Shown: piece by piece, positions 7,429 through 16,312 of the stretch
Position numbering within the stretch: the stretch's first letter is position 1
Layout: each line of letters starts with the position of its first letter
Source of the DNA: Pseudomonadota bacterium
GTDB taxonomy: Bacteria; Pseudomonadota; Gammaproteobacteria; Burkholderiales; Gallionellaceae
NCBI GenBank assembly: GCA_021783855.1
Contig: JAJXTL010000012.1
Location: 1,661 to 37,276, forward strand
Length of the DNA stretch: 35,616 nt
Reading direction: 5' to 3'
The notes under the pieces: model-generated
The model's database searches: none
What the model saw: the letters and a program-made list of their open reading frames with translations, nothing else
Told to the model about the DNA's origin: nothing
Made by a program: the position numbers and the translations under genes

Positions 7429-9351
7429 ATGAAATTCCTTTTGCTGTTTTTTATGTTGCTTGTCAGCAACGCGTGGGCCGATCAGGATGATGATTTTCTG
7501 GCCGCGCGTGATGCGTTTCGTACGGGTGATGCGACCAGGCTGGCTACCCTGGCGCTGCGCCTGCAACACACCCCGCTGGAAGTTTATACCGCCTATTACC
7601 AGTTGAGGCTGAATCTGGAAACGGCGGATGTCGGTGTTATCAGGGATTACCTCGCGCGTCCGGATGATACGCCGCTGATCGACAGAATGCGTGCGGAGTG
7701 GCTGAGGATGCTGGGCAGGAAACAGCAATGGGAGCTGTTTGACAGCGAGTATCCGCGTCTGATCGGCGACGATACCGAACTGAACTGTTATGCATTGCAG
7801 TCGCGCATGAGAACGCAGGAGTCGTCCGTGTTGCGTGAAGCGCATGACTTGTGGTTCAGCGCCAAGGATTTTCCCCAGAGTTGCACGGTGCTGTTTGATG
7901 CGGCGATACAGAGCGGCGCGATCAGCGGGCAGGATATCTGGCAACGGCTGCAGCAGGCATTAGAGGCGGGCAACCTGTCGCTGGCCAAGTCGCTGGCCGG
8001 ACGGCTTACAGGGAGTCGTGCGGTGTCGGCTGCGTCATTGGAACACGCGATGGACAATCCCGCGCGTTATCTTGAGCGAGCCTCTTTTGCGAGCGCGGGC
8101 CAGCGGGTCGCAGCCTTGTTTGCCTTGCAACGGTTTGCCAAACAATCGCCCGATATGGCTTTCTCGCATTGGGAAAAAATCCGCATGCACTTTCCGGAAA
8201 GTGAACAGCGCTATTTATTTGGTTGGCTGGCTTTTGAAGCGGCGCGCAAGCATGATGGCCGCGCACTGCAATGGTACAGCCAGGCGGCGCAGTTGAACGA
8301 GCAACAATCCGCCTGGCGGGTTCGCGCTGCGCTGCGTGCAGGGGATTGGCCTGCAGTGCTGTCTACGGTTGAAGCGATGACCGACGCCCAGCAGGGCGAT
8401 GCCACCTGGCGATACTGGAAGGCACGCGCGCTGCAAGCTACGGGCCGCCGTGCAGAAGCGTTGAAAATTTTCGCGCCCCTGAGTGCGCAACATACCTTTT
8501 ACGGGCAACTTGCCGGAGAGGAATTGTCCGATACGCCAGTGCTAAGTACCACGCCGACAGCTTATCAGCCCGACAAGCAGGATATTGCGACAATAGAAAA
8601 TTTGCCCGGGGTGCGTCGCACGCTGGCCTTGTATCGCATGAATCTGCGCACCGATGCGCTGCGCGAATGGGCGTGGGTGACGCGCAATTTCAACGATCAT
8701 GAGTTGCTGACTGCCGCCGAAATTGCCAGGCGAAATGAGATGTACGACAGGGCCATCAATACCGCCGAAAAAACCGTGCTGGTGCATGATTTCAGCCTGC
8801 GTTATCTGGCGCCTTACCGCGCTGCCATGCGCGCGCATATTCGCGAGAACGGTCTGGAAGAGGCCTGGGTTTATGGTTTGATGCGTCAGGAAAGCCGTTT
8901 TGTGACCTCTGCAAAGTCCGGCGTAGGGGCGTCAGGGTTGATGCAGATCATGCCGACGACGGCGCTGTGGATCGCAAAAAAACTTGGGCTGAAAGATTAT
9001 CGCGTATCCTTGCTTCATCAACTGGATACCAATTTGACTTTGGGCACGTATTACATGAAGAATATGTTGTCGTCGCTGGACGGCAGTCCGGTGCTGGCGT
9101 CGGCTGCGTATAACGCAGGGCCGGGCAGGGCGCGGCGCTGGTGTGCGGAGACGCCACTGGAAGGCGCAATTTATATCGAGACGATCCCTTTCGATGAAAC
9201 GCGTGATTATGTGAAGAAGGTGATGAGCAACACCATGTATTACGCCCGGGAATTCGGCACGCCATCCCGTTCGCTGAAGCTGCGTCTGGGCGTCATCGCC
9301 GCTAAAACGTCGGTTGTTCCGGATGACAACTCGCCCGGTGTGACGCCATGA
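7429..9351 (+). CDS. slt: soluble lytic murein transglycosylase (Slt family)
   Basis: The start at 7429 gives a clean signal peptide (MKFLLLFFMLLVSNAWA, cleavage near residue 17). An upstream in-frame ATG at 7393 would bury it. The 640-residue periplasmic enzyme has a long helical superhelix (about 20-450) and a C-terminal lysozyme-like domain. The catalytic Glu is Glu488 in GLMRQESRF, followed by SGVGASGLMQIMP and AAYNAGPGRARRW, the diagnostic SLT motifs. It cleaves the MurNAc-GlcNAc bond with 1,6-anhydro product formation, so it participates in peptidoglycan turnover. The stop overlaps the cca start as ATGA, meaning the two genes are translationally coupled although functionally unrelated. 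No strong Shine-Dalgarno is visible at either start. Confidence 0.92.
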   Translation: MKFLLLFFMLLVSNAWADQDDDFLAARDAFRTGDATRLATLALRLQHTPLEVYTAYYQLRLNLETADVGVIRDYLARPDDTPLIDRMRAEWLRMLGRKQQWELFDSEYPRLIGDDTELNCYALQSRMRTQESSVLREAHDLWFSAKDFPQSCTVLFDAAIQSGAISGQDIWQRLQQALEAGNLSLAKSLAGRLTGSRAVSAASLEHAMDNPARYLERASFASAGQRVAALFALQRFAKQSPDMAFSHWEKIRMHFPESEQRYLFGWLAFEAARKHDGRALQWYSQAAQLNEQQSAWRVRAALRAGDWPAVLSTVEAMTDAQQGDATWRYWKARALQATGRRAEALKIFAPLSAQHTFYGQLAGEELSDTPVLSTTPTAYQPDKQDIATIENLPGVRRTLALYRMNLRTDALREWAWVTRNFNDHELLTAAEIARRNEMYDRAINTAEKTVLVHDFSLRYLAPYRAAMRAHIRENGLEEAWVYGLMRQESRFVTSAKSGVGASGLMQIMPTTALWIAKKLGLKDYRVSLLHQLDTNLTLGTYYMKNMLSSLDGSPVLASAAYNAGPGRARRWCAETPLEGAIYIETIPFDETRDYVKKVMSNTMYYAREFGTPSRSLKLRLGVIAAKTSVVPDDNSPGVTP

Positions 9352-10580
9352 GCACTGTTGCAGAAATTTACTGCGTGGGCGGTGCGGTGCGTGATCGCCT
9401 GCTTGGGTTGCCGGTTGTCGATCATGACTGGGTGGTGGTCGGCAGCACGCCACAAGCCATGGCAGATCAGGGTTTTTTGCCGGTGGGACGCGATTTTCCG
9501 GTATTTCTGCATCCGGAAACGCATGAGGAGTATGCCCTGGCGCGTACCGAGCGCAAGACAGCAAGCGGCTACAAGGGTTTTGCCGTATATGCCGCGCCCG
9601 AGGTTACGCTTGAAGAAGATTTGTTGCGCCGCGATTTTACAATCAATGCCATCGCAGAAGATTCAGAGGGAAATCTGATCGATCCGTATCACGGCAGGGA
9701 TGATTTGCGTGCCGGGATTTTGCGTCACGTAAGCTCCGCATTCAACGAAGACCCGGTACGCATATTGCGGGGAGCCCGTTTTGCGGCGCGCTTCGGCTTT
9801 GTCATTGCATCTGAGACGCTGGCGCTGATGCGCGACATGGTGAACAACGGCGAAGTGGATGCGCTGATTCCTGAACGTGTCTGGCAGGAACTGGCGCGCG
9901 GCCTGATGGAGAAAACCCCTTCGCGATTCTTTGAGACGTTGCGTAGTTGCGGAGCGCTGCAGAAGATCATGCCCGAAGTGGATGCGCTGTATGGTGTGCC
10001 GCAGCCTGAAAAATACCATCCGGAAATCGACTGCGGAATCCACACCATGCTGGTGGTGGATGATGCGGCGCGCCACGATTACGCGCTGGAAGTGCGTTTT
10101 GCCGCACTGACTCATGATCTGGGCAAGGCCACTACGCCCGGGGATATTTTGCCGCGCCATATCGGGCATGAAGTGCGCGGGGTGGACCTGGTCAAAACAC
10201 TCACGCAGCGTCTGCGCGCGACGGGTGAATGCCGTGATCTGGCGCTGCTTGCCGCGCGTTATCACGGGGATATCCATCGCGCACAACAATTGCGCAGCGA
10301 CACCATCATCAGGTTGTTTCAATCGACCGATGCATGGCGTCGCCCGGTTCGTTTCGAGCAGTTGCTGCAAGCATGCGCTGCGGATGCGCGCGGAAGATGG
10401 GGGCACGAGCAGGATGCCTATCCGCAAGCCGATTACCTGCTGCAGTTGCTGGCAGTTGCACGCGCGGTTAATGCGGGGGAGGTTGCCGCTGCTTGCCTGG
10501 ATAGTGCTGCAATTCCGGCAGCGGTGCAACAGGCGCGTATCAGCGCAATTGAAAATCTGGTGAAGCAACAACCCGCGTAA
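9348..10580 (+). CDS. cca: CCA-adding tRNA nucleotidyltransferase with HD domain
   Basis: The 410-residue enzyme adds or repairs the CCA end of tRNAs using CTP and ATP. The head shows GGAVRDRLLG (11-20) and the metal-binding DHD (Asp25, Asp27), then RRDFTINAIA, the RNA/NTP-binding RILRGARFAARFGF region and a neck domain. A C-terminal HD phosphohydrolase domain is present (THDLGKA, with His256-Asp257). This HD-containing form is the usual class in beta- and gammaproteobacteria. It starts inside the slt stop codon (ATGA). Confidence 0.95.
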   Translation: MSTVAEIYCVGGAVRDRLLGLPVVDHDWVVVGSTPQAMADQGFLPVGRDFPVFLHPETHEEYALARTERKTASGYKGFAVYAAPEVTLEEDLLRRDFTINAIAEDSEGNLIDPYHGRDDLRAGILRHVSSAFNEDPVRILRGARFAARFGFVIASETLALMRDMVNNGEVDALIPERVWQELARGLMEKTPSRFFETLRSCGALQKIMPEVDALYGVPQPEKYHPEIDCGIHTMLVVDDAARHDYALEVRFAALTHDLGKATTPGDILPRHIGHEVRGVDLVKTLTQRLRATGECRDLALLAARYHGDIHRAQQLRSDTIIRLFQSTDAWRRPVRFEQLLQACAADARGRWGHEQDAYPQADYLLQLLAVARAVNAGEVAAACLDSAAIPAAVQQARISAIENLVKQQPA

Positions 10581-10841
10581 CGATGCCCCCACTTTGAACC
10601 GTATTCTTTCCTCGCAGCCTGTCATCGCGTTGGGTGGTCCCGATCGTTTGCAAAATCTCCTGTATTTTCAGGCAGGCACGAAATTGGTGCGGACAAAATC
10701 CAAACGGCACTTTATTGGTGAAAAATAGATCAAGTTGTTCAGCAGCCAGATGAAGAACACTCATAACGCTCGATTGGCATAAAACTTGCATTATATGGTT
10801 TGAGGGCATATGAATGCCTGGTCATGCTGAAGGATAAGCCA
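10581..10841 (+). promoter_or_regulatory. upstream region of the GGDEF-EAL gene
   Basis: About 260 bases without a gene. No convincing sigma70 promoter was found. The only strong promoter signal is the sigma54-type element listed separately at 10774-10790. No inverted repeat obvious enough to call an enhancer-binding site is visible in the upstream 190 bases. Confidence 0.5.
10774..10790 (+). promoter_or_regulatory. sigma54 (RpoN) -24/-12 promoter
   Basis: TTGGCATAAAACTTGCA contains the -24 element TTGGCA and the -12 element TTGCA. The invariant GG (10776-10777) and GC (10788-10789) lie exactly 12 bases apart, as the RpoN consensus requires. Transcription would start near 10800, giving a leader of about 40 bases before the ATG at 10842. 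Confidence 0.7.
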
Positions 10842-13535
10842 ATGAAATTATCCCATAATGAAAAATGCCGGCTGCCGTGCTCCGGCAACTCCGGCGAGGT
10901 TGCAATGAGTTGTTTCACCCTGATCAACCGTCGCCGATACCCGCTGCAACGTCCTGCCAGTCAATTTCAAGTGACCCAATCGGAGTGCGTTTCGTCGTTT
11001 AAGGCGAGACGATGTGTCGCGAGCTTGCCGACCCCAAACAGGAATGTATTTGGAGATGCGAATATCAGTCAAATGCTGCAAGCCAAGCTGAAAAACAACG
11101 AGCGCATGTTCAACTCTCTGATTCATAATCTGAATGGCATGGTGTACTGCTGTCTGTACGACGTCAGATGGACGATGGTTTTCATCGCGGGCGATTGCGC
11201 GCAACTGACCGGTTATGATGCGGCGTCGATGCTGTCCAACCCCACTATTTATTGGGAGGAAATCACTCACCCGGAAGACAGGGAGTCTGTGCGAAAAATA
11301 ATCGATGATGCCGTCTCAACGGGCCAGCGATTTTTCGTCGAATACCGTATTATTGACGCTGACGGCGAGACCCGATGGGTGTCTGAACGCGGCTGCCCGG
11401 TGTACAACGAACAGGGTGAAATCGAAGCAATAGAAGGTTTTTTGCAGGATATTTCCCGTCTTAAATTCAGCGAACTGGCAGCACACGCGGCAGAAGAACG
11501 CTTTCGTTCCATTTTTGAAAATGCGATTCACGGGATATACCAGACCTCTGTAAGTGGAATTTATCTTAACGTCAATCCCGCGCTGGTCAGTATATATGGC
11601 TATGATTCGGCTGATGATCTGTTTCAGAGTGTTTCGAATATCAACCACCAGCTATACGTCGATCCCGGCAAACGCGACGAATTCATTACACTGATGCATC
11701 TTCAAAGACAGGTGAAGAGTTTTGAAGCGCGCGTCTATCGCAAGAGCGGTGAAATCATCTGGATATCGGAAAATGCCCGCGAAGTTTTTAATCCGGAGGG
11801 TGCTTTGATGTACTACGAAGGCACGGTAGAAGATATTACCGAACGCAAAATGATGGAGACCGAACTGCGCATTTCAGCCACTGCCTTCGAGACGAACGAA
11901 AGCCTGATGATCACCGACAGCAACAGGGTAATCCTGCGGGTCAACAAGGCATTTACCGAGACCACCGGCTACACGGCCGAAGAAGCCATAGGGCAGACGC
12001 CCAGTATGCTCAGGTCCGGCCGCCACCATGAGGATTTCTATCAGACTGCGTGGAATGCCATTTATCAAACCGGAACATGGCAAGGGGAAATCTGGGACAG
12101 ACGCAAAAACGGTGAGATATATCCAAAATGGCTTACCATCAGTGCCGTCAAGGGGGAGGACGGTGCGGTCACTCATTATGTCGGATCGCACTTCGATATT
12201 ACGGAGCGCAAGGCGGCAGAGGAAAAAATTCAGCATCTGGCGTTTTATGACCCGCTTACCCGTCTGCCCAACCGGCGGCTACTCATGGATCGGCTCCAGC
12301 AGGCATTGGCTTCCTGTTCACGTATTGACAAAGAGGGGGCGCTGCTGTTCATTGATCTGGATAATTTCAAGACGCTTAACGACACGCTCGGTCACGGTAT
12401 CGGTGATTTGCTCCTGCAGCAGGTCGCGCAGCGACTGGAATCCTGTGTACGCGAAGTCGATACCGTCGCGCGTCTGGGGGGCGACGAATTCGTGGTGCTG
12501 CTGGAAGGGCTGAGCGTACAGGCGTTTGAAGCGGCTGCGCAAACTGAAGCCATCGGCGAGAAAATTCTTGTTGCGCTCAACCAGCCTTACCTGCTTGATA
12601 CGTATGAATATTATTGTACCGCCAGCCTCGGCGCCAGCGTGTTTAATGGCAAATCGCAAGAAACAGATGAGCTGATGAAACAGGCCGATATCGCCATGTA
12701 TCAGTCCAAAAAAGCAGGCCGTAATACCTTGCGCTTCTTCGATCCAAAGATGCAGGTTACTGTCAGCGCTCGCGCAGCACTCGAAGACGAATTACGCAAG
12801 GCGCTTGAGTGCCGGCAATTCCGCTTGTATTACCAGGCGCAGGTGGATGATGCCAATCGACCCCTCGGGGCGGAAACCCTGATTCGCTGGATACATCCCG
12901 AACGCGGCTTTGTATCTCCCGCCCAGTTTATTCCGCTGGCGGAGGAAACGGACCTTATCCTGCCCATAGGCCTGTGGGTGCTGGAGACGGCTTGCGCGCA
13001 GATCAAGGCATGGGAAAAAGACGCGTTGACTTGCAACCTGGTATTGTCGGTCAACGTCAGTCCCCGGCAGTTTCGCCAGGCAGATTTCGTGGCTCAGGTG
13101 CAGGCTACCGTGCTGCACCATGAGATCGAACCGTCACGGCTGAAACTGGAACTGACCGAGGGTATGTTGGTGGAAAACATCGATGAAATCATTGCAGCCA
13201 TGCACGCATTGAAAGAAGCCGGTATTCAGTTCTCATTGGATGACTTCGGTACCGGTTACTCATCGTTACAATACCTCAAAAAGCTTCCGCTCAATCAGCT
13301 CAAGATTGATCAATCATTCGTGCGCGACATGACTGTCGATGGCAGCGACAACGCCATTGTGCAAACTATTATTGCCATGGCACACAGTCTGAATCTGGAT
13401 GTCATCGCCGAAGGGGTGGAGACGGAAGAGCAGCGGCAACTTCTGCTGAATGAGGGTTGCACCCACTTTCAGGGGTATTTATTCAGCAAGCCGGTGCCGA
13501 TAGCGCAGTTTGAGGCGTTATTGAAGCGGGGCTGA
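10842..13535 (+). CDS. PAS-PAS-PAS-GGDEF-EAL c-di-GMP turnover protein
   Basis: The ATG at 10842 is preferred over the TTG at 10800 because it has an AAGGA ribosome binding site seven bases upstream and lies downstream of the predicted sigma54 start site. The 897-residue protein has no membrane segments. An N-terminal tail of about 85 residues precedes three PAS domains (about 88-206, 220-340, 345-465). The GGDEF domain has an intact GGDEF at 546-550, and REVD five residues before it is a canonical inhibitory I-site. The EAL domain (about 640-893) begins with Glu678 (ETL variant) and contains DDFGTGYSS (from 800) and EGVET. Both synthase and phosphodiesterase activities therefore look possible, with direction set by the PAS ligands. 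A weak stem with a short T-run overlaps the stop codon. Its convergent neighbour is ftsZ. Confidence 0.93.
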   Translation: MKLSHNEKCRLPCSGNSGEVAMSCFTLINRRRYPLQRPASQFQVTQSECVSSFKARRCVASLPTPNRNVFGDANISQMLQAKLKNNERMFNSLIHNLNGMVYCCLYDVRWTMVFIAGDCAQLTGYDAASMLSNPTIYWEEITHPEDRESVRKIIDDAVSTGQRFFVEYRIIDADGETRWVSERGCPVYNEQGEIEAIEGFLQDISRLKFSELAAHAAEERFRSIFENAIHGIYQTSVSGIYLNVNPALVSIYGYDSADDLFQSVSNINHQLYVDPGKRDEFITLMHLQRQVKSFEARVYRKSGEIIWISENAREVFNPEGALMYYEGTVEDITERKMMETELRISATAFETNESLMITDSNRVILRVNKAFTETTGYTAEEAIGQTPSMLRSGRHHEDFYQTAWNAIYQTGTWQGEIWDRRKNGEIYPKWLTISAVKGEDGAVTHYVGSHFDITERKAAEEKIQHLAFYDPLTRLPNRRLLMDRLQQALASCSRIDKEGALLFIDLDNFKTLNDTLGHGIGDLLLQQVAQRLESCVREVDTVARLGGDEFVVLLEGLSVQAFEAAAQTEAIGEKILVALNQPYLLDTYEYYCTASLGASVFNGKSQETDELMKQADIAMYQSKKAGRNTLRFFDPKMQVTVSARAALEDELRKALECRQFRLYYQAQVDDANRPLGAETLIRWIHPERGFVSPAQFIPLAEETDLILPIGLWVLETACAQIKAWEKDALTCNLVLSVNVSPRQFRQADFVAQVQATVLHHEIEPSRLKLELTEGMLVENIDEIIAAMHALKEAGIQFSLDDFGTGYSSLQYLKKLPLNQLKIDQSFVRDMTVDGSDNAIVQTIIAMAHSLNLDVIAEGVETEEQRQLLLNEGCTHFQGYLFSKPVPIAQFEALLKRG

Positions 13536-13549
13536 CGCTTTTTAACGTG

Positions 13550-13669
13550 AAGCTCGCGTAGCGATGCCCGGCTTCGCCCACGCGCGCTCCCCTGCGGGAA
13601 ATAACCCGTTTCGCCTCATCTCCCGGGGAGAGGAGGCGAGCGATAAAAACACACCTGAATCGCTGCGCT
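13550..13669. repeat. family A composite repeat between the GGDEF-EAL gene and ftsZ
   Basis: CTCGCGTAGCGAT at the left and GAATCGCTGCGC at the right are the same module in inverted orientation. Between them are CCCCTGCGGG and a strong hairpin, TCGCCTC (13611-13617) with GAGGCGA (13633-13639) around CTCCCGGGGAG. This looks like two family A copies joined or nested. It fills the whole gap between two convergent genes and could serve as a two-way transcription barrier, though T-runs are poor. Confidence 0.65.
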
Positions 13670-13678
13670 AGTCCCCCG

Positions 13679-14845
13679 TTAATCCGCCTGTTTGCGCAAA
13701 AAAGAGGGGATGTCATAGGTATCCACGCCGGATTTTTCCATCGCATCCACTGCTGCACGGCGACCGCTGCGCATGATGGTGGGCGTTTCCAGTTCCATGT
13801 AATTGACATTGGCCATCGGCTGATCGTGCGTGCCGGTTCTTTTGTAGTCCTGATCCACATAGACAATTGCGGGCTTGGTCATTTTGCGTTCCAACGGCAA
13901 GCCGAGACCCGTCGCAACCACGGTGACGCGCAACTCATCTCCCATCGATTCGTCAAACACCGAACCCAGGATGACAGTCGCTTCTTCGGCGGCGAATTGT
14001 ACGCAAGCCATAACCTCTTCCATCTCCCTGACCTTCAAAGAACTGGTGGACGTGATGTTCACCAGCACGCCGCGCGCGCCTGTCATGTCTACGTCTTCCA
14101 GCAAGGGACTGGCGATGGCGCGTTCAGCCGCCATTCTTGCGCGATCGGGACCTGAAGCCACTGCGGAACCCATCATCGCCATGCCGTTTTCCGACATGAC
14201 CGTGCGCACGTCGGCAAAGTCAACGTTGATCAGGCCGGGTACATTGATGACTTCGGCAATACCCGCAACCGCCCCCTGCAACACGCCGTTTGCCGCCTTG
14301 AAAGCCTCTGGCACTGTGACATCGTTGCCCAGCACTTCCATCAATTTGGAGTTAGGCACGATGATCAGCGAGTCCACATGCTCATGCAGCGCCTTGATGC
14401 CTTCGGCGGCGAAGCGCATGCGATTGCCTTCGTAAATGAACGGCTTGGTCACCACCGCTACGGTCAGGATGTTCATTTCGCGCGCAATTTGCGCGACGAT
14501 AGGTGCGGCACCGGTGCCTGTTCCGCCGCCCATTCCGGCTGTGATAAACACCATGTTTGCGCCGGTGATTATCTCCTTGATGCGTTCGCGATCTTCCTCT
14601 GCGGCAGCACGACCTACCGAAGGCTTGGCACCAGCACCCAGACCCTTGGTGATCGCAGCACCTATTTGCAGTTGTGTGCGCGCCTTGCTGCGATTCAATG
14701 CCTGCGCATCGGTGTTGATGGCGATAAATTCCACGCCCTGCACGCCCTGCTCGATCATGTGATCCACTGCATTGCCCCCGCAGCCGCCGACGCCGATCAC
14801 CTTGATGACCGCATCCTGAGATTGTGCTTCCATGATTTCAAACAT
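13679..14845 (-). CDS. ftsZ: cell division GTPase FtsZ
   Basis: The tubulin-like GTPase polymerises into the Z-ring. The start at 14845 (MFEIMEAQ) is chosen because GGAG lies five bases upstream; a longer frame to 14875 has no support. In the 388-residue product, GVGGCGGNAV near the N-terminus and GGGTGTG at 106-112 form the nucleotide-binding tubulin signature. The extreme C-terminus (DTYDIPSFLRKQA) is the conserved peptide that binds FtsA and ZipA-like anchors. It is the last gene of the dcw cluster here. The usual betaproteobacterial neighbour lpxC is missing downstream and replaced by repeats and a convergent gene. Confidence 0.97.
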   Translation of the reverse strand: MFEIMEAQSQDAVIKVIGVGGCGGNAVDHMIEQGVQGVEFIAINTDAQALNRSKARTQLQIGAAITKGLGAGAKPSVGRAAAEEDRERIKEIITGANMVFITAGMGGGTGTGAAPIVAQIAREMNILTVAVVTKPFIYEGNRMRFAAEGIKALHEHVDSLIIVPNSKLMEVLGNDVTVPEAFKAANGVLQGAVAGIAEVINVPGLINVDFADVRTVMSENGMAMMGSAVASGPDRARMAAERAIASPLLEDVDMTGARGVLVNITSTSSLKVREMEEVMACVQFAAEEATVILGSVFDESMGDELRVTVVATGLGLPLERKMTKPAIVYVDQDYKRTGTHDQPMANVNYMELETPTIMRSGRRAAVDAMEKSGVDTYDIPSFLRKQAD

Positions 14846-14924
14846 CTCTGTCTCCTTTTTATGACAAAATTTCAATTGATCAGACTCTGACCGCTCTTAA
14901 CCTAAAAACTTAATCCTTCACTCA

Positions 14925-14952
14925 GAAACAGGAGCCATGGCTCCTTTGTTTC
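14925..14952. other. perfect palindrome/stem-loop in the ftsA-ftsZ gap
   Basis: AGGAGCCATGGCTCCT (14930-14945) is a perfect 16-base palindrome. It is extended outward by GAAAC (14925-14929) and GTTTC (14948-14952) with a two-base bulge. On the ftsZ mRNA this is a stable hairpin about 80 bases upstream of the start codon. No T-run follows on the - strand. It could be an mRNA processing or stability element or a protein-binding site. Confidence 0.65.
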
Positions 14953-14954
14953 GT

Positions 14955-14988
14955 GGGGATGCACTTGCTGCATGAACCCCGCTTTTTT
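14955..14988 (+). terminator. intrinsic terminator-like hairpin on the antisense strand
   Basis: On the + strand GGGG-ATGCA (14955-14963) pairs with TGCAT (14969-14973) and CCCC (14977-14980), with a three-base bulge, followed by GC and six Ts (14983-14988). This is terminator architecture, but it points against the cluster and abuts the ftsA stop codon. On the - strand the same hairpin is followed by no T-run. Confidence 0.5.
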
Positions 14989-16210
14989 AAAACCACGACT
15001 TCATTCTTGCCAGGACATCGCTAAACGAACTTGATTGTTTGCGTGTCTCTTCATTGTTCTTGTAGTGCTCCAGGCCGTATAACAACAAGCCTACCCCGGT
15101 CGCCATGCGTGGTGTTTTCACCACATCCGACAAACCGCCGACATACCTGGGGATACCCAGCCTGACCGGCAGATGAAAAATCTCCTCGCCCAGTTCAACC
15201 ATGCCCTGCATGGCGCTGCTGCCACCCGTAATGACAATCCCGGAAGACAGCAAGTCATCAAAACCGCTGCGTCGCAGTTCCGCCTGCACCAGCGAATAAA
15301 GCTCTTCCACACGCGGCTCTATTACTTCAGACAGGGTTTGCCGCGACAACATGCGAGGGCCTCGTTCGCCTACGCCCGGCACTTCGATCACGCCTTCATC
15401 CGCCAGCTGACGCAAAGCGCAGCCGTGTCTGATCTTGATGTCTTCGGCATCCTGAGTCGGCGTGCGCAGCGCCATGGCGATGTCGTTGGTGATCTGATCT
15501 CCGGCAATCGGAATCACGGCGGTGTGGCGGATCGATCCGCCGGTAAACACCGCGATGTCGGTCGTGCCGCCGCCGATATCCACCAGACACACGCCCAGAT
15601 CCATTTCATCCTCGGCCAGCACCGCACGACTGGAAGCCAACGGTTGCAGTATCAGTTCGTTAACCTCCAGGCCGCAGCGGTGTATGCATTTCATGATGTT
15701 CTGTACGGCCGCCACTGCACCCGTCACGATATGCACTTCCACATCCAGCCGCATCCCGCTCATGCCCAGCGGCTTCTTGATGCCGTCCTGTCCGTCTATG
15801 CTGAACGCCTGTTCAAGCACGTGCAATATCTGCTGATCGCCCGCCAGACTGATGGAACTGGCCGTCTCAAGCACCCGCTCTATGTCGGCCTGGGTGACTT
15901 CCTTTTCCTTGATTTTCACCATGCCGCGAGAATTCGTGCTGCGTATATGGCTGCCGGCGATCCCGGTATGCACCGCACTGATCTTGCAATCCGCCATCAG
16001 CTCGGCTTCCTCCAGTGCGCGCTGAATCGCGCCCACCGTCGCCTCGATGTTGACCACCATGCCTTTTTTCAAACCGGAGGATTCGTGCATACCCATGCCG
16101 ATCACTTCCAGCATGCCGTCATCCCTGACTTCGCCTACGATGACCACAATCTTGGACGTGCCGATGTCCAGGCCGACCACCAGATTTTTAGCTTCCCTGT
16201 TTCTGCTCAT
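14987..16210 (-). CDS. ftsA: cell division protein FtsA
   Basis: The 407-residue actin-like ATPase tethers FtsZ to the membrane. VGLDIGTSKIVVIVGE (13-28) is the phosphate-1 region, DIGGGTTDIAVF the phosphate-2 loop, and ITGGSSAMQGM the adenosine region. The C-terminus ends in an amphipathic DVLARMKSWF, the membrane-targeting helix of FtsA. Length and all subdomains look complete, with no repeat-derived segment. GGAG lies nine bases before the ATG. The 102-base gap to ftsQ upstream is A/T-rich with no clear promoter. FtsZ follows after a 141-base gap containing two hairpins. Confidence 0.96.
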   Translation of the reverse strand: MSRNREAKNLVVGLDIGTSKIVVIVGEVRDDGMLEVIGMGMHESSGLKKGMVVNIEATVGAIQRALEEAELMADCKISAVHTGIAGSHIRSTNSRGMVKIKEKEVTQADIERVLETASSISLAGDQQILHVLEQAFSIDGQDGIKKPLGMSGMRLDVEVHIVTGAVAAVQNIMKCIHRCGLEVNELILQPLASSRAVLAEDEMDLGVCLVDIGGGTTDIAVFTGGSIRHTAVIPIAGDQITNDIAMALRTPTQDAEDIKIRHGCALRQLADEGVIEVPGVGERGPRMLSRQTLSEVIEPRVEELYSLVQAELRRSGFDDLLSSGIVITGGSSAMQGMVELGEEIFHLPVRLGIPRYVGGLSDVVKTPRMATGVGLLLYGLEHYKNNEETRKQSSSFSDVLARMKSWF

Positions 16211-16312
16211 CGCATGATCTCCGCGCCGGTAGACAGATAACGGATGGCAGAAGACAATCGCCTGTTATTCTTCATCGCACTGATATCTTCAATTTTTATT
16301 TTATTCATCCCT

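Noticed and set aside
9663..10625. 320-codon - strand open frame opposite cca
   Set aside because: Arg/Gln/His-rich shadow of the well-identified cca gene with no motifs of its own.
15173..16240. 355-codon + strand open frame opposite ftsA
   Set aside because: It mirrors the codon pattern of ftsA, has a His/Arg-rich biased composition and no ribosome binding site; it is a shadow frame.
16211..16312. promoter between ftsQ and ftsA
   Set aside because: The region is A/T-rich but no properly spaced -35/-10 pair was convincing.
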